Notes: generated from the letters alone by a model not told the origin. A DNA stretch of 64,000 nucleotides from Verrucomicrobiia bacterium (GCA_035577545.1 DATLVI010000009.1:67696-131695), one strand, 5' to 3'. Shown: positions 9,188 to 21,985, numbered from the stretch's first letter. A program made the numbers and translations.

Positions 9188-12100
9188 ATGGCTGAACGAA
9201 AATATTTCGGCAAGTTGGGCGACGTAATTGAGCCACCTCCGTTTATCGAGGCGCAGACGGATTCCTACGCGGAGTTCCTACAGTCCGACGCGACGACGAC
9301 CCGTCGTAAGAACGTCGGCCTGCAGGCCGTTTTCAAGGAAGTGTTCCCGATTGAGAGCTATGACGGTCAGGCTACACTTGATTTCGTCGAGTACTCCATC
9401 GGTGAATCCAAGACCAACTGGTTGGATTGCCTGCGCGAGGGCATCAGTTACAGCGGCCCGTTGCACGTTACCTTTCGTCTCAAGGACACCAACGGCACGA
9501 AGGAAGAGAAGGTCTACATGGGCGAAATCCCGCTCATGTCACCGTCCGGCAGTTTCGTCATCAATGGCGCCGAGCGCGTTATCGTCAGCCAGTTGCACCG
9601 TTCACCCGGCATCTGTTTTGAATCATCCATCCATACCAGCGGCAAGGTGCTTTTCGGATTTCGTATTATTCCCGACCGCGGCTCGTGGCTGGAAGTCCAG
9701 TTTGACAGCAACGACTTGCTTAACATCTATCTCGACCGCCGTCATCGCCGCCGCAAGTTTTTGGCGACAACGTTCCTGCGCTCCCTCGGCTACAGCACCG
9801 ACGAAGAGATCCTCAAGTTGTTCTACCAAATCGAGGACGTGAAGTTGAAGGACTTCACGAGCGGCGAGGAAACCACCAACAAGGTGCTCATCGCCGATGT
9901 GATGGATACCGAGAAACAACTCGTCGTGGGACGCGCGTTTGAGCCCCTCAGCAAGAGTGTCGCCCGCCAGTTGATCGATCTGGGGATCGACAAGGTGAAG
10001 GTTGTAGATATCTCGTCAGACGATGGTTGCATCATCAAGTGCCTTCGCAAGGACACCTGCAAGGACCAGGAGGAAGCGCTTAAGGATATTTACCGCCGCT
10101 TGCGTCCTGGTGATCCGCCGACGATTGCCAACGCCAACGCGCTGATCAAGCGCCTGTTCTTTGATGCGCGGCGCTACGACCTGGGTCGGGTTGGTCGGTA
10201 CAAGATCAACCAGAAGCTCAATCGCAACGCCGACATGGAAAGCCGTGTCATGGAGAAGGAAGACTTGATTGAGGCGATCAAGTATCTTCTCAGCCTGCGC
10301 AAGGGCGAAGGTTCAGTGGACGACATCGACCATCTTGGCAGCCGCCGCTTGCGCACGGTGGGCGAACTTCTCGCCAATCAATGCCGTATTGGCTTGGCGC
10401 GTACCGAGCGTGTAGTTAAAGAGCGCATGACGCTGTTCGACGTCAATACCGACACGATGACACCGCAGCAGCTCATCAATCCGAAGGCGCTCTCAGCGGT
10501 CATTCGTGATTTCTTTGGTCGCAGCCAACTCAGCCAGTTCATGGATCAAACGAACCCGTTAAGCGAGCTGACACACAAACGCCGTCTCTCTGCCCTCGGG
10601 CCGGGCGGTCTATCGCGTGAGCGCGCGGGCTTTGAAGTCCGTGACGTTCACCCGTCGCATTACGGCCGCATTTGCCCGATTGAAACTCCTGAAGGTCCGA
10701 ACATCGGTCTGATCAGCGCCATGAGTCTCTATGCGCGGATCAATGAATTCGGGTTCATCGAGACACCGTACCGCAAGGTCAAAGACGGGCGCGTATCGGA
10801 TCAGGTGGATTATTTGACCGCCGACCAGGAAGAGAATTATGTAGTGGCCCAGGCCAACGCGCCGATTGATGGCAAGGGTCATTACACGGTGCCGAAGGTT
10901 TCCTGCCGCTATAAGGGTGACTTCATCGAAGTTGAGCCGGACCGCGTCCATTATATGGATGTGTCGCCGAAACAACTTGTTTCCGTTGCGGCGGGATTGA
11001 TCCCGTTCCTCGAGCACGACGACGCGAACCGCGCGTTGATGGGTTCGAACATGCAGCGCCAGGCGGTGCCGTTGCTCCAAAGTGATTCGCCGCTGGTGGG
11101 AACCGGCTTGGAAGGCCGCATTGCGCGTGACTCCAAAGTCTGCATTGTTGCGGAAGAATCAGGTACGGTGGCCAGCGTGGACGCGCGACGGATCGTCGTC
11201 ACGAAGAACGGTGAGATGCCCGAGGGTAAGCGAAAGCTTGCCACTGATCCTGAAAATCATCTGTGGGTATACGAACTGCGCAAGTTCATGCGTTCGAATG
11301 CCGGCACATGTTTTAACCAGAAGCCCATCGTCAAGTGTGGTGAGAAGATCAAGAAGGGGCAGGTTCTGGCCGACGGTCCCTGCTGTGAGGATGGCGAATT
11401 AGCGCTCGGACGTAACGTGCTCGTGGCCTTCATGCCCTGGTGCGGTTATAACTTTGAGGACGCCATTCTGGTCAACGAACGTCTTGTTAAAGACGACGTG
11501 TACACCTCGATTCACATCGACGAATTCGAGGCGGGTGCGCGCGATACGAAACTTGGCCCTGAAGAAATCACGCGGGATATCCCGAATGTCGGCGAAGAAG
11601 CGCTCAAGGATCTTGGCCACGATGGCGTGATCCGGATCGGCGCGGAAGTGAAACCCGGCGACATCCTTGTCGGCAAGATAACCCCGAAGGGCGAGACAGA
11701 ACTCGCGCCCGAAGAGCGGTTGTTGCGCGCGATCTTCGGTGAGAAAGCGGCGGACGTCAAAGACACGTCGTTGCGTGTGCCCAGCGGCACCTACGGCATC
11801 GTCATGGACGTCAAGGTGTCCGCTCGCAAGGAGCTCAGTCGTCCGAACCTGACGCCGACCGAGATACGCCGCCAGAAGAAGCAAATTGAGGAAGAGCACA
11901 AGAAGAAATCCACCGAATTGCGCGAGGAACTCACCGAGAAGTTGAGCAACATTTTGCTCGGCGAGAAGATTCCGCTCGACGTGGTCAATGCGGAGACGGG
12001 CGAGATCATCATTCCGGCCAACCGGAAGATCACCAAGACGCTCCTGCGCAAGCTGGCTACGGTGTACGATCACATTGAGATCGATCCGTCACCGATCCGC

Positions 12101-12982
12101 ATCAAGATTCGCGAGATCATCGGCGAGTTTGAGCATCGCTTTAGCGAACTCAACATGGAGCGCGATCGCCAACTCGACCGCATCGAGAGTGGTGAAGACG
12201 TCGATCCGGGAATTATCAAGCAGGTGAAGGTGTACATCGCCAGCAAGCGCAAGCTAAGCGTTGGCGACAAGATGGCTGGCCGTCATGGTAATAAAGGTGT
12301 CATTGCCAAAATCATGCCGGAAGAGAACATGCCATTCCTGGATGACGGTACACCGGTAGACATCGTGCTGAATCCGCTTGGTGTGCCGAGTCGTATGAAT
12401 GTCGGCCAGGTGCTTGAGACGCACCTGGGAGTCGCCGCGCGGGCACTGGGTTTGAAGATCGCTTCACCCGTGTTCGACGGTGTGACCGAGAAGGAAATCC
12501 ACGAGATGATCAACCAGGCCCGGAAGATCGACGGCTATGGGTGGGTGAAAGAAGACGGCAAATCGCGTCTCTATGATGGCCGTACCGGCGAACCGTTTGA
12601 TCAGGAAGTTGTTGTCGGCTACATCTACATGCTGAAGCTGGGTCACCTGGTGGCGGACAAGATTCACGCCCGCGCCGTTGGCCCGTATTCGCTGGTCACA
12701 CAGCAGCCGCTCGGTGGCAAGGCCCAGTATGGCGGCCAGCGCTTCGGCGAAATGGAAGTATGGGCGATGGAGGCCTATGGCTGCGCGTATGCGTTGCAGG
12801 AGTTGCTCACAGTTAAGAGCGACGACGTACAGGGCCGCACCCGCATCTACGAGTCCATCGTCAAGGGTGACAACACGCTCGAAGCGGGTACGCCCGAGTC
12901 GTTCAACGTGTTGATGAAGGAAATGCAGAGTCTATGCCTCGACGTTCGCGTCGGGAAGAACGGAGGCGAACACAAGTTATGA
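9188..12982 (+). CDS. rpoB: DNA-directed RNA polymerase subunit beta
   Basis: Catalytic beta subunit. 1264 aa, shorter than E. coli's 1342, as in lineages lacking some lineage-specific insertions. The rifampicin pocket reads [15 protein letters not shown] then [12 protein letters not shown], without a classic resistance change. Further landmarks are [20 protein letters not shown], the active-site region [12 protein letters not shown], the [19 protein letters not shown] motif and the C-terminal clamp segment [35 protein letters not shown] mini-hairpin lies just before its ribosome site (GGGAAG). Its stop overlaps the rpoC start as ATGA. Confidence 0.98.
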   Translation: MAERKYFGKLGDVIEPPPFIEAQTDSYAEFLQSDATTTRRKNVGLQAVFKEVFPIESYDGQATLDFVEYSIGESKTNWLDCLREGISYSGPLHVTFRLKDTNGTKEEKVYMGEIPLMSPSGSFVINGAERVIVSQLHRSPGICFESSIHTSGKVLFGFRIIPDRGSWLEVQFDSNDLLNIYLDRRHRRRKFLATTFLRSLGYSTDEEILKLFYQIEDVKLKDFTSGEETTNKVLIADVMDTEKQLVVGRAFEPLSKSVARQLIDLGIDKVKVVDISSDDGCIIKCLRKDTCKDQEEALKDIYRRLRPGDPPTIANANALIKRLFFDARRYDLGRVGRYKINQKLNRNADMESRVMEKEDLIEAIKYLLSLRKGEGSVDDIDHLGSRRLRTVGELLANQCRIGLARTERVVKERMTLFDVNTDTMTPQQLINPKALSAVIRDFFGRSQLSQFMDQTNPLSELTHKRRLSALGPGGLSRERAGFEVRDVHPSHYGRICPIETPEGPNIGLISAMSLYARINEFGFIETPYRKVKDGRVSDQVDYLTADQEENYVVAQANAPIDGKGHYTVPKVSCRYKGDFIEVEPDRVHYMDVSPKQLVSVAAGLIPFLEHDDANRALMGSNMQRQAVPLLQSDSPLVGTGLEGRIARDSKVCIVAEESGTVASVDARRIVVTKNGEMPEGKRKLATDPENHLWVYELRKFMRSNAGTCFNQKPIVKCGEKIKKGQVLADGPCCEDGELALGRNVLVAFMPWCGYNFEDAILVNERLVKDDVYTSIHIDEFEAGARDTKLGPEEITRDIPNVGEEALKDLGHDGVIRIGAEVKPGDILVGKITPKGETELAPEERLLRAIFGEKAADVKDTSLRVPSGTYGIVMDVKVSARKELSRPNLTPTEIRRQKKQIEEEHKKKSTELREELTEKLSNILLGEKIPLDVVNAETGEIIIPANRKITKTLLRKLATVYDHIEIDPSPIRIKIREIIGEFEHRFSELNMERDRQLDRIESGEDVDPGIIKQVKVYIASKRKLSVGDKMAGRHGNKGVIAKIMPEENMPFLDDGTPVDIVLNPLGVPSRMNVGQVLETHLGVAARALGLKIASPVFDGVTEKEIHEMINQARKIDGYGWVKEDGKSRLYDGRTGEPFDQEVVVGYIYMLKLGHLVADKIHARAVGPYSLVTQQPLGGKAQYGGQRFGEMEVWAMEAYGCAYALQELLTVKSDDVQGRTRIYESIVKGDNTLEAGTPESFNVLMKEMQSLCLDVRVGKNGGEHKL

Positions 12983-15900
12983 TCGCAGCAAAGCCTGGAA
13001 CCACATTACCCTCTGTCGCGCAAGCCACGGCGGCCGCGCGTGCCGCGCTCGGTTTGGAGAAGGCGGATACGTTCGACCAAGTTAGCATTGGTGTCGCGTC
13101 GCCGGATACGATTCGCTCCTGGTCGCACGGGGAAGTCAAAAACCCTGAAACGATCAACTACCGCACGTTCAAGCCTGAAAAAGGCGGTCTGTTTTGTGAG
13201 CGTATTTTCGGTCCGGTGCGCGATTGGGAGTGCAATTGCGGCAAATACAAGCGCATCAAGCATCGCGGCGTGATCTGCGATCGTTGCGGCGTCGAGGTGA
13301 CGCTGGCGCGTGTGCGCCGCGAACGTATGGGCCACATCGAATTAGCCGTGCCGGTAAGCCACATTTGGTTTTTCAAGTGCATGCCGTCGCGTATGGGCCT
13401 GATGCTGGACATGACGGCTCGCGACCTCGAGCGCGTGCTCTACTATGAAGACTACATGGTGGTGGATCCGGGCAAGACACCGCTGAAGGACAAGCAATTG
13501 CTCACCGAAATGGAGTACCGCGAAGCCCGTGAGCAATACGCCGATGGGTTCGCCGCCAAAATGGGCGCCGAGGCCGTGAAAGAGTCCCTGGCGAAAATTG
13601 ACCTTCGCAAGCTCGCCCACGAGTTGGAACATCAGCTTGATGCGACCAAGAGCAAACAGATCCGCAAGAAGATCGCCAAGCGGTTGAAACTCACGAAAGG
13701 GTTTCTCAACTCGAAGATGCGTCCGGAATGGATGATCCTCGAAGTGTTGCCGGTGATTCCGCCGGATCTCCGTCCGCTGGTTCCGCTGGAAGGCGGACGT
13801 TTCGCCACCAGCGATCTGAACGATTTGTATCGCCGCGTTATCAATCGTAACAACCGCCTCAAGAACCTGCTGCAATTGCGCACACCCGACGTGATCATTC
13901 GCAACGAAAAGCGCATGTTGCAGGAAGCAGTGGACGCATTGCTCGACAACGGTCGCCACGGTCGGCCGGTTACGGGCGCGGGCAGCCGCTCGCTGAAGTC
14001 GCTGGCCGACATGCTCAAGGGCAAGCAGGGCCGTTTCCGCCAGAATTTGCTCGGCAAGCGCGTCGACTATTCGGGTCGATCGGTGATCGTCATCGGCCCC
14101 GAATTGAAGTTGAACCAATGCGGGCTGCCGAAGAAGATGGCGCTGGTGCTGTTCGAGCCGTTCATCATTCGTCGTTTGCGAGAAATGGGTTTGGTTCACA
14201 CGATTCGTTCCGCGAAAAAACTCATTGAACGCCAGTCTCCCGAGGTCTGGGACATTCTCGAAGAAGTCAGCAAAGGACACCCCGTGTTGCTCAATCGGGC
14301 TCCCACATTGCATCGGTTATCCATCCAGGCATTCGAGCCACAACTCATCGAAGGCGATGCCATCCGTATTCACCCGCTGGTTTGTACCGCCTATAACGCG
14401 GATTTCGACGGCGACCAGATGGCCGTGCATGTGCCGCTGTCCGTCGAGGCGCAGATGGAAGCGCGGCTGCTCATGCTTGCGCCGAACAACATCTTTTCGC
14501 CTTCAAGCGGCAAGCCGATCACGACGCCGACGCAGGACATCGCCCTGGGGGTCTACTACCTCACGCACGGCGGCAAGAAGGATCGCGGCGGCGACGCCAA
14601 ACGCCAAAAGTTGTTCTCAGATGCACAAGAGGTGTTCTTCTGCCATGACGAACGCGATGTGAAGATTCACGAGCACATACGCTTGAAGAATCCGGATTAC
14701 GGCCGCCAAACGGTCTATGGCGATGCTGTGTCGAAGGTCATCGAGACGACAGTAGGGCGAGTGCTTTTTAACGAAATCTGGCCACCGGAACTTGGTTTCA
14801 TTAACCGCTCGACCAACAAGTCGTCATTGGGCGAGATCATCTGGCAGTGCTACCGCACCGCGGGTCACCCAAAAACGGTCGAGGTCCTGGACAAGCTCAA
14901 GGCTCTCGGTTTTGAACACGCCACCCTGGCGGGAGTCTCCATCGGTATCGAAGACATGATCGTACCGAAGGAAAAGACGGTGGTGATCGAAGACGCGCTC
15001 AAGGACGTGGCCGATGTTGAGAAGCAATATCGCCGCGGCATCATTACGGACGGTGAACGCTACAACAAGATCATTGATATCTGGACGCACGCGACCGACA
15101 AGATTTCCAACATCATGTATGCCGCGATGGAACACAACGAAGGCCGCGCGGAGCTGAACCCGGTTTTCATGATGGTGGATAGCAAGGCCCGTGGCTCGCG
15201 CCAGCAGATTCGTCAGCTCGCGGGCATGCGTGGATTGATGGCCAAGCCGTCGGGTGAAATCATTGAACGACCGATCCTGTCGAATTTCCGTGAGGGGTTG
15301 AGCGTTCTGGAGTATTTCATTTCGACACACGGCGCGCGCAAGGGATTAGCGGACACCGCTCTTAAGACAGCCGACTCCGGCTATCTGACTCGCAAGCTCG
15401 TAGATGTGGCGCAGGATGTCATTGTTCTCGAAGAGGACTGTGGCACCGTCAACGGCATTTGGGTAAAGCCAATCTTTGAAGGTGAAGACGAAGTGGTCAG
15501 GTTGAGCGAGCGCATCATCGGCCGCATCGCGGCAGAAGACATCAGCGATCCCATCAGCAAGAAGAAGATCGTCAAGGCCAACACCGAAATTGACGAAGCC
15601 GCCGCGGAAGCGATCAATAAACTCGGTATTGAACGGATCAAGATTCGCTCGGTGCTCACGTGCGAATCGCGCCGTGGAGTGTGCGGGATGTGTTACGGAC
15701 GTAATCTCGCCACCAGCAAGATGGTGAAGCTGGGTCAGGCGATCGGTATCATTGCCGCGCAGTCGATTGGCGAGCCCGGCACACAACTCACGATGCGCAC
15801 ATTCCACATTGGCGGCACTGCCAGCCAGGTCTTCAAACAGCCGCAAATCAAGGCTAAAAATGACGGTGTCCTTCACTACCAGGAAGTTCGCGCGGTCCAA

Positions 15901-17145
15901 CGCGCAGAAGGTAATTGGGTCGTGCTGAATAAGAATGGCCAGGTCGTTGTCAGCAATGACGAAGGCCGCGAATTGGAGCGTTACTCAGTGGTTGTCGGGG
16001 CCGAGATTGCTGCCGCCGACGGTGGTCGTGTGAAGAAGGGCGACGTGTTCGTCCAGTGGGACCCGTACAATGTGCCGGTGCTTTCCGAAGTGGCTGGTAC
16101 GGTCAAGTTCCACGATTTAATCGAGGGCATCACGGTCAAGCGTGAGCTCGACGAAGCGACGGGCCTGATGGGCACGGTTGTCATCGAGCACAAGGAAGAC
16201 CTGCACCCGCAGGTGAATCTGGTGAACGCGGCCGACGAGGTGGTTGCCTTCTATGCGATTCCTGCAGGAGCCCATATCGTCGTCGAGGAAGGTAGCCGGA
16301 TGGAGCCAGGGGCGCTTGTCGCGAAAACGCCACGAAAGGTTTTCAAGACGAAGGATATCACGGGTGGTCTGCCGCGTGTCGCGGAATTGTTCGAAGCCCG
16401 TCGGCCGAAGGACGCGGCTGAAATTGCCAAGATCGACGGCGTTGTCGATTTCGCCGGTACTGTTCGAGGCAAGCGTCGTATTATCGTGAAGGATCCCAAG
16501 ACAGGCGCGGAAGAGGAGCATCTCATACCGCACTCGAAACACATCATCGTCTTCCGGGGCGACACGGTAAAGAAAGGCCAACAACTAACGGAAGGCCCGG
16601 TTGTACCACACGAAATACTTGAGGTTTGTGGTCCGCAGGACTTGCAAGAGTATCTCGTGAACGACGTGCAGGAAGTCTACCGTCTGCAGGGTGTGGAGAT
16701 TAACGACAAGCACATCGAGATCATCGTCCGCCAGATGTTGCGCAAGGTGCGGATTGTGGATCCCGGAGACACGCGTTTTCTCTGGGGCGATCAGATCGAC
16801 AAGGTAACGTTTGAAGAGGAGAACAAGCGCGTTGCGGAAGCGGGCGGCAAGCCGGCGGAAGCGCAGCCCGTTCTCCTCGGCATTACCAAGGCCTCGCTGG
16901 AGACCGAGTCGTTTATCAGCGCGGCATCGTTCCAGGACACCACGCGCGTGCTGACGGAAGCAGCGACGCTCGGACGAGTCGATCATCTGCGCGGCTTCAA
17001 GGAAAACGTGATCATGGGTCATCTTATCCCCGCAGGCACCGGATTCGGGGCGCTTCGCGGTGTGAAGTTGGTCCCACTGGCCGAGCCGGTGGAACAACCA
17101 CGCGAGGAGAAACTCGAGCCTCAACCCGAGGAGGCAGTGATCTAA
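12979..17145 (+). CDS. rpoC: DNA-directed RNA polymerase subunit beta'
   Basis: Holds the catalytic Mg. The start is placed at the ATG of the ATGA overlap with rpoB, giving [12 protein letters not shown] and 1388 aa; an in-frame upstream ATG would lie inside rpoB. Zinc site 1 is [20 protein letters not shown]; the active-site loop is [16 protein letters not shown] with all three Asp; zinc site 2 is [14 protein letters not shown]; the bridge and trigger helix regions ([15 protein letters not shown]) and C-terminal [15 protein letters not shown] are conserved. It has a long acidic, Glu/Pro-rich C-terminal end. Stoichiometric coupling with rpoB follows from the overlap. Confidence 0.98.
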   Translation: MIAAKPGTTLPSVAQATAAARAALGLEKADTFDQVSIGVASPDTIRSWSHGEVKNPETINYRTFKPEKGGLFCERIFGPVRDWECNCGKYKRIKHRGVICDRCGVEVTLARVRRERMGHIELAVPVSHIWFFKCMPSRMGLMLDMTARDLERVLYYEDYMVVDPGKTPLKDKQLLTEMEYREAREQYADGFAAKMGAEAVKESLAKIDLRKLAHELEHQLDATKSKQIRKKIAKRLKLTKGFLNSKMRPEWMILEVLPVIPPDLRPLVPLEGGRFATSDLNDLYRRVINRNNRLKNLLQLRTPDVIIRNEKRMLQEAVDALLDNGRHGRPVTGAGSRSLKSLADMLKGKQGRFRQNLLGKRVDYSGRSVIVIGPELKLNQCGLPKKMALVLFEPFIIRRLREMGLVHTIRSAKKLIERQSPEVWDILEEVSKGHPVLLNRAPTLHRLSIQAFEPQLIEGDAIRIHPLVCTAYNADFDGDQMAVHVPLSVEAQMEARLLMLAPNNIFSPSSGKPITTPTQDIALGVYYLTHGGKKDRGGDAKRQKLFSDAQEVFFCHDERDVKIHEHIRLKNPDYGRQTVYGDAVSKVIETTVGRVLFNEIWPPELGFINRSTNKSSLGEIIWQCYRTAGHPKTVEVLDKLKALGFEHATLAGVSIGIEDMIVPKEKTVVIEDALKDVADVEKQYRRGIITDGERYNKIIDIWTHATDKISNIMYAAMEHNEGRAELNPVFMMVDSKARGSRQQIRQLAGMRGLMAKPSGEIIERPILSNFREGLSVLEYFISTHGARKGLADTALKTADSGYLTRKLVDVAQDVIVLEEDCGTVNGIWVKPIFEGEDEVVRLSERIIGRIAAEDISDPISKKKIVKANTEIDEAAAEAINKLGIERIKIRSVLTCESRRGVCGMCYGRNLATSKMVKLGQAIGIIAAQSIGEPGTQLTMRTFHIGGTASQVFKQPQIKAKNDGVLHYQEVRAVQRAEGNWVVLNKNGQVVVSNDEGRELERYSVVVGAEIAAADGGRVKKGDVFVQWDPYNVPVLSEVAGTVKFHDLIEGITVKRELDEATGLMGTVVIEHKEDLHPQVNLVNAADEVVAFYAIPAGAHIVVEEGSRMEPGALVAKTPRKVFKTKDITGGLPRVAELFEARRPKDAAEIAKIDGVVDFAGTVRGKRRIIVKDPKTGAEEEHLIPHSKHIIVFRGDTVKKGQQLTEGPVVPHEILEVCGPQDLQEYLVNDVQEVYRLQGVEINDKHIEIIVRQMLRKVRIVDPGDTRFLWGDQIDKVTFEEENKRVAEAGGKPAEAQPVLLGITKASLETESFISAASFQDTTRVLTEAATLGRVDHLRGFKENVIMGHLIPAGTGFGALRGVKLVPLAEPVEQPREEKLEPQPEEAVI

Positions 17146-17177
17146 GGTAGGCTGCTCAAAAGGTCTTGCGTTGCACC

Positions 17178-17225
17178 GGAGCGTGTGTTACTTTTCGCGC
17201 TCCTTTGGAGCCACTAGGGAAGTGG
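17178..17225 (+). promoter_or_regulatory. Competing hairpins in the rpoC-rpsL gap
   Basis: GGAGCG (17178-17183) can pair with CGCTCC (17198-17203), but part of the latter, GCTCC (17199-17203), can instead pair with GGAGC (17207-17211). A third short stem, CCACT (17211-17215) with AGTGG (17221-17225), overlaps the second by one base. The first two exclude each other, as in attenuators, and they end 18 nt before the rpsL ATG. Function is inference. Confidence 0.35.
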
Positions 17226-17243
17226 CGTTTAACGGATTAACGA

Positions 17244-17654
17244 ATGCCAACAATCAATCAGCTTGTTCGAAAGGGTCGCCGCCAGTTGAAGGCGAAGTCC
17301 AAAGCGCCGGCGCTTGGCAAATGTCCACAACGTCGTGGGGTTTGCTTGCAGGTGATGACGCGAACGCCGAAGAAACCGAATTCGGCCCTGCGCAAAGTTG
17401 CCAAGGTGCGCCTGACCAACGGCATCGAGGTGATCGCGTACATCCCCGATGAGGGACATAATCTGCAGGAGCACTCGATAGTGCTCGTGCGCGGTGGACG
17501 TGTAAAGGATTTGCCGGGTGTTCGTTACCATATCGTCCGCGGGACACTGGACGCGATGGGGGTGGAGAAGCGACGCCGCAGCCGCAGCAAGTATGGTGTC
17601 AAACGTCCGAAGGACAGCGGCGCGAAGAAGGACACGGGCGCGAAAGCCGCCTGA
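17244..17654 (+). CDS. rpsL: 30S ribosomal protein S12
   Basis: Decoding-centre protein that monitors codon-anticodon pairing. 136 aa; starts [13 protein letters not shown] and has [18 protein letters not shown], with the Lys at the streptomycin-determining position unchanged, and the second conserved loop [15 protein letters not shown]. The C-terminal tail is Lys/Ala-rich, about 10 residues longer than in E. coli. First gene of the str segment, 98 bp after rpoC. Confidence 0.97.
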   Translation: MPTINQLVRKGRRQLKAKSKAPALGKCPQRRGVCLQVMTRTPKKPNSALRKVAKVRLTNGIEVIAYIPDEGHNLQEHSIVLVRGGRVKDLPGVRYHIVRGTLDAMGVEKRRRSRSKYGVKRPKDSGAKKDTGAKAA

Positions 17655-17674
17655 GGATTTGAGATAATTCAAGT

Positions 17675-18145
17675 ATGCGCAGACGAAGAGCAGAGCGACG
17701 ACCGAGAATTAAGGACGTGCGGTTCAACAGCGAAACCGTCACACGACTGATCACCTGCATCATGCAGAGTGGAAAGAAGTCGGTGGCGGAGCGTATTGTG
17801 TATGGCGCATTCGACCGCATCGCGGAAAAGGCGAAGGAAAAGAGTCCGCTGGACGTGTTGCAGACGGCGCTGGAGAACGTAAAGCCGAGGTTGGAGGTCA
17901 AGTCCCGGCGCGTCGGTGGAGCGAACTACCAGGTGCCGGTCGAGGTTTCGTCCGATCGTCAGGAAGCGCTGGCGATGCGATGGATGATCCAATACGCCAG
18001 TGCGCGCAAGGGCACGGCAATGATGGATGCCCTGGCTGCCGAGATTCTGGATGCGTCAAACAATACGGGCGCATCCGTCAAGAAGCGTGAGGACACGCAC
18101 AAGATGGCACAGGCCAATCGTGCGTTTGCGCATTACCGCTGGTAG
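17675..18145 (+). CDS. rpsG: 30S ribosomal protein S7
   Basis: Head protein that nucleates assembly of the 3' domain of 16S rRNA and touches E-site tRNA. 156 aa; MRRRRAERRPRIKDVRF, then GKKSVAERIVYGAFD and the beta-hairpin region RVGGANYQVPVEV, ending KMAQANRAFAHYRW. It follows rpsL by 20 bp; in E. coli S7 represses this operon by binding the rpsL-rpsG gap, but here that gap is too short for the same structure. Confidence 0.97.
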   Translation: MRRRRAERRPRIKDVRFNSETVTRLITCIMQSGKKSVAERIVYGAFDRIAEKAKEKSPLDVLQTALENVKPRLEVKSRRVGGANYQVPVEVSSDRQEALAMRWMIQYASARKGTAMMDALAAEILDASNNTGASVKKREDTHKMAQANRAFAHYRW

Positions 18146-18230
18146 TCCGAAGGTGAATTCACCCGTCTGGACGAGCCACGGTTATGCTTTCGTGAAATTT
18201 GGTGAAACAACAAACAGTAGCACTTAGAAA

Positions 18231-20396
18231 ATGCAGGCCGTGTTAGAACAACCGAAACAGCCGGGCCCGGAACAGTCGAGATCGTCCACGGACAGACTGG
18301 TGCCGTTGGAGCGCACCCGAAACATTGGGATTTGCGCGCACATCGACGCCGGTAAGACCACGACCACCGAGCGGATACTTTTCTACACAGGGAAGGTCTA
18401 CAAGGTCGGCGAGGTCCACGAGGGCACAACGACCATGGACTGGATGGAGCAGGAGCGCGAGCGTGGCATCACGATCACGAGCGCCGCGACGACCTGCTTT
18501 TGGCGCGAGCATCGCGTCAATATCATTGATACGCCCGGGCATGTGGACTTCACCGTCGAGGTTGAACGCAGCCTGCGTGTACTTGACGGTGCCTGCGCTG
18601 TTTTCTGCGCGGTCGGGGGTGTGGAGCCCCAGTCCGAAACAGTTTGGCGACAAGCCAACAAGTACAAGGTTCCGCGCGTCGCCTTTGTCAATAAAATGGA
18701 CCGTACCGGCGCGGACTTCGAAGCGGCCGTGGCGCAGATGCGCGAGCGTCTCGCAGCCAATGCCGTGCCGATCCAAATTCCGATTGGCAAGGAAGCGGAC
18801 TTCAAAGGTGTCGTCGATATCGTCAAGATGAAGGCCGTCCTTTGGTCGGGTGAGGAACTCGGGGCAGAATTTGAGGTAGTCGATATTCCTGCCGATTTGA
18901 AAGTGGCTGCCGACGCGGCGCATGTGAAGCTCGTCGAAGCGGTTGCCGAGAAGGATGAGGAGTTGATGCACCTCTACCTCGAAGGCAAAGAGATCAATCA
19001 GGAACAACTGCAAGCCGGTATTCGACGGCTTACGATCAAGAACGAACTGGTGCCTGTGATTTGTGGCGCGGCGTTTAAGAACAAGGGTGTGCAGCCGTTG
19101 CTCGATGCGGTTGTCGATTACCTTCCGTCTCCGCTCGATATTCCGGAGATTGTTGGAACGAACCCGGATAGCAAACAGCCTGAGACTCGTTCGGCAAATG
19201 ATAATGGCGCGTTCTGCGCGCTGGCCTTTAAGATTTGGACTGATCCGTACGCGGGCCGACTGATTTTCTTCCGGGTTTATTCGGGCAAAGTCACCAAAGG
19301 CATGACGGTCTATAACCCGCGTAACAACAAACGCGAGCGCATCGGTCGCCTGCTCGAGATGCACGCCAATCATCGGCAGGAAATCGACGTGTGTTACTCC
19401 GGAGACATCGGCGCGCTCGTTGGCCTAAAGAACGTCACGACGGGCGACACGGTTTCGGACGATGATCATCCGATCTTGCTCGAGTCGATCACGTTCCCTG
19501 AGCCCGTCATTTCCATGGCCATTGAGCCGAATACGAAGGCTGACCGCGACAAAATGTCCACCGCGTTACAACGCCTCGCCGAAGAAGATCCGACTTTCCG
19601 TCTCACCACCGACCACGAGACTGGCCAGACCATCATTTCCGGGATGGGTGAGTTGCACCTGGACATCATCAAGGATCGTATGTTCCGCGAGTTCAACGTT
19701 GGCGCGACCGCGGGCAAACCGCAAGTCGCCTATCGCGAAACAATCACCAAGGCCGCCGAGGCCGAGGGCAAGTTTATCCGTCAATCGGGCGGCCGCGGTC
19801 AGTACGGCCATGCGGTTGTTACCGTCGAACCGGGCGAAAAGGGCAGCGGCATCGTAGTCGAGGACGAGGTCGTCGGCGGCGCGATCCCGAGGGAATATAT
19901 TGGCGCGGTCGAAGATGGTATTATCGAAGCCGCGCAAACCGGCGTGTTGGGCGGTTACCCGATGGTGGATATTAAGATTCAGATTATCGACGGTACCTAC
20001 CACGAGGTGGACAGTTCGGAAATTGCGTTTAAGATGGCCGGCAGTTTCGCTTTCAAGGAAGCAGCTCGTAAGGCGGGCGCGATCATGCTGGAGCCGATCA
20101 TGGACGTGGAAGCCATTACACCCGAGGAGCACATGGGCGATGTCGTCGGCGACCTGAATAGCCGCCGGGGCAAGATCAGCCATATCGAGTCGCGCGCGAG
20201 TTCTACAATCGTGCATGCAACCGTGCCTCTGGCGGAAATGTTCGGCTACGCCACGGCGTTACGCTCCTTGAGCAAAGGGCGGGCGAGCTACTCGATGGAG
20301 CCGGCGGCGTTTGAGAAGGTGCCGGAGAATATTCTGGCCGCAATTTTAGATAAGAACAGCGGCGGCAACCCAAGGGCGGGACAGCAGAAGAAATGA
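18231..20396 (+). CDS. fusA: Elongation factor G
   Basis: GTPase that drives translocation. G1 is [12 protein letters not shown], switch [15 protein letters not shown]3 [10 protein letters not shown]4 NKMD; domains II-V follow, ending in the EF-G C-terminal region ([19 protein letters not shown]). At 721 aa it carries about 20 extra N-terminal residues (Pro/Gln/Ser-rich) before the usual [10 protein letters not shown]. The start is the only ATG before the conserved region. Its stop overlaps the rpsJ start by 4 bp, where many genomes have tuf. Confidence 0.97.
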   Translation: MQAVLEQPKQPGPEQSRSSTDRLVPLERTRNIGICAHIDAGKTTTTERILFYTGKVYKVGEVHEGTTTMDWMEQERERGITITSAATTCFWREHRVNIIDTPGHVDFTVEVERSLRVLDGACAVFCAVGGVEPQSETVWRQANKYKVPRVAFVNKMDRTGADFEAAVAQMRERLAANAVPIQIPIGKEADFKGVVDIVKMKAVLWSGEELGAEFEVVDIPADLKVAADAAHVKLVEAVAEKDEELMHLYLEGKEINQEQLQAGIRRLTIKNELVPVICGAAFKNKGVQPLLDAVVDYLPSPLDIPEIVGTNPDSKQPETRSANDNGAFCALAFKIWTDPYAGRLIFFRVYSGKVTKGMTVYNPRNNKRERIGRLLEMHANHRQEIDVCYSGDIGALVGLKNVTTGDTVSDDDHPILLESITFPEPVISMAIEPNTKADRDKMSTALQRLAEEDPTFRLTTDHETGQTIISGMGELHLDIIKDRMFREFNVGATAGKPQVAYRETITKAAEAEGKFIRQSGGRGQYGHAVVTVEPGEKGSGIVVEDEVVGGAIPREYIGAVEDGIIEAAQTGVLGGYPMVDIKIQIIDGTYHEVDSSEIAFKMAGSFAFKEAARKAGAIMLEPIMDVEAITPEEHMGDVVGDLNSRRGKISHIESRASSTIVHATVPLAEMFGYATALRSLSKGRASYSMEPAAFEKVPENILAAILDKNSGGNPRAGQQKK

Positions 20397-20701
20397 ACAA
20401 CCAGCGCATACGAATCCGCCTCAAAGGCTACGACCACCGGTTGCTCGACCAATCGGCGCATGACATCGTGGAAACAGCCAAACGCACCGGTGCGAAAGTT
20501 GCCGGGCCAATTCCGTTACCGACCGACATCTGGCGCCATACCGTGAACCGTTCACCGCACGCCGACAAGAAGTCGATGGAATCGTTTGAGATGCGGACGC
20601 ACAAGCGGTTGTTGGATATCATTGACCCGACGGCCAAGACGGTTGACGAGTTGAAAAAACTGAACCTGCCTGCGGGCGTGGACATTACGATCAAGATTTA
20701 G
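20393..20701 (+). CDS. rpsJ: 30S ribosomal protein S10
   Basis: Head protein, also NusE, which joins NusB at boxA and NusG in antitermination. 102 aa with [38 protein letters not shown] and the end [11 protein letters not shown]. It starts in the ATGA overlap with fusA, so the str and S10 operons are physically joined and the S10 leader used for L4 feedback in E. coli cannot exist here. Confidence 0.97.
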   Translation: MNNQRIRIRLKGYDHRLLDQSAHDIVETAKRTGAKVAGPIPLPTDIWRHTVNRSPHADKKSMESFEMRTHKRLLDIIDPTAKTVDELKKLNLPAGVDITIKI

Positions 20702-20703
20702 TC

Positions 20704-21357
20704 ATGGAACTTCTCGGCAAAAAACTTGGTATGGCGCAGTTGTTCGACGCGAACGGCAACTTTATCGGCGTTACCGTCATCGAAGTCGGTCCCTGCACGG
20801 TGTTGCAGAAGAAGACACCGGAAAACGACGGTTACCATGCGGTGCAGATCGGTCTGGGCACCCGCAAGGAAAAGAACGCTGGCAAGGCACTCATCGGCCA
20901 CTGCAAAAAGGCCAACACAGCACCAGCCCGATTTATCCGCGAGTATCGCACGGAAGAGCCCGTGCAGTTCAATGTTGGCGATCAGATCACGGTGAAGGAA
21001 TTTCAGCCCGGCCAATACGTGGATGTGATTGGCACCGGTAAAGGTAAAGGATTTCAGGGCGTTGTGCGCCGGCACAAATTTGCGGGCGGTGACATGACGC
21101 ACGGGGCGAAAGGGTGGCATCGCCGCGGTGGCGCGATCGGTCAGCGTTTGTTCCCTGGCCGCGTCTTCAAGAACATGCGGATGCCTGGCCACATGGGTGA
21201 CCGCCGCGTCACGACACAGAATTTGCGCGTGGTGCAGGTGCGTGAGGTGGAAAATCTTCTATTCATCGAGGGTGCGGTCCCGGGTGCGACGGGTGCGTTT
21301 GTGGTCATCCGCCACGCCTTGAAGAAAACCAAGCCGGTAGCGAAGGCGGCGAAATGA
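20704..21357 (+). CDS. rplC: 50S ribosomal protein L3
   Basis: Early-assembly protein reaching the peptidyl transferase centre. 217 aa; MELLGKKLGMAQLFD and TGKGKGFQGVVRRHKF are typical, followed by the loop GGDMTHGAKGWHRRGGAIGQ, which replaces the Gln-methylation region seen in E. coli. The C-terminus is basic (KKTKPVAKAAK). It overlaps rplD by 4 bp. Confidence 0.96.
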   Translation: MELLGKKLGMAQLFDANGNFIGVTVIEVGPCTVLQKKTPENDGYHAVQIGLGTRKEKNAGKALIGHCKKANTAPARFIREYRTEEPVQFNVGDQITVKEFQPGQYVDVIGTGKGKGFQGVVRRHKFAGGDMTHGAKGWHRRGGAIGQRLFPGRVFKNMRMPGHMGDRRVTTQNLRVVQVREVENLLFIEGAVPGATGAFVVIRHALKKTKPVAKAAK

Positions 21358-21980
21358 AGCTGCCTGTTCTTAACGTTTCCGGCCAGGCCAAGGGCGAAGT
21401 CGAGTTCGCCGACGAATTGCTTATCAAGAACGGCAAGGGCACGCAGGCAGTGCACGACACGGTCACGGCTTACATGGCGAACCAACGTCTTGGCACGGCG
21501 AGCACCAAACAGATCAGCGAGGTGCACGGCAGCGGCAAGAAGCCGTGGAAGCAAAAAGGAACTGGCCGCGCGCGTGCGGGATCATTTGCCTCGCCGTTGT
21601 GGCGTGGTGGTGGTGTGGTGTTCGGGCCGAAACCGCGCGACTACACGATCAACGTGCCGAAGAAGGTGAAGGCGCTGGCGTTTCGCAAGGCGCTCAGTGA
21701 GCGCTTGCTTGCCGGCGACGTAGTCGTGATCGATGAGTTGAACCTGGCGAGTCACAAAACAAAAGACCTGGCGGGCATCGTAACGGCGCTGGGCGGCAAG
21801 AACAAGCCAACGCTCGTCGTCACGGAACAGGTAGACAAGAATTTGAAGCTGGCGGCGCGGAATCTCCCGAATGTGCAGGTCGAACCGGTGGGTTCCGTCA
21901 ACGTATACGAACTGTTACGTTTCGACAAAATCGTGACCACGAAAGCCGCTCTCGAGAAGTTGGGCGCCCGACTGGGATAG
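21354..21980 (+). CDS. rplD: 50S ribosomal protein L4
   Basis: Its extended loop lines the exit tunnel: here GSGKKPWKQKGTGRARAGS, where macrolide-resistance changes occur in other species; the local KQKGTGRAR core is unchanged. 208 aa. The start is the ATGA overlap with rplC. L4 is the operon repressor in E. coli, but the leader target is missing here. Confidence 0.96.
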   Translation: MKLPVLNVSGQAKGEVEFADELLIKNGKGTQAVHDTVTAYMANQRLGTASTKQISEVHGSGKKPWKQKGTGRARAGSFASPLWRGGGVVFGPKPRDYTINVPKKVKALAFRKALSERLLAGDVVVIDELNLASHKTKDLAGIVTALGGKNKPTLVVTEQVDKNLKLAARNLPNVQVEPVGSVNVYELLRFDKIVTTKAALEKLGARLG

Positions 21981-21985
21981 GACGA

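Noticed and set aside
18243-19373. 376-codon minus-strand frame opposite fusA
   Set aside because: Shadow of fusA; no start signal, no similarity seen.
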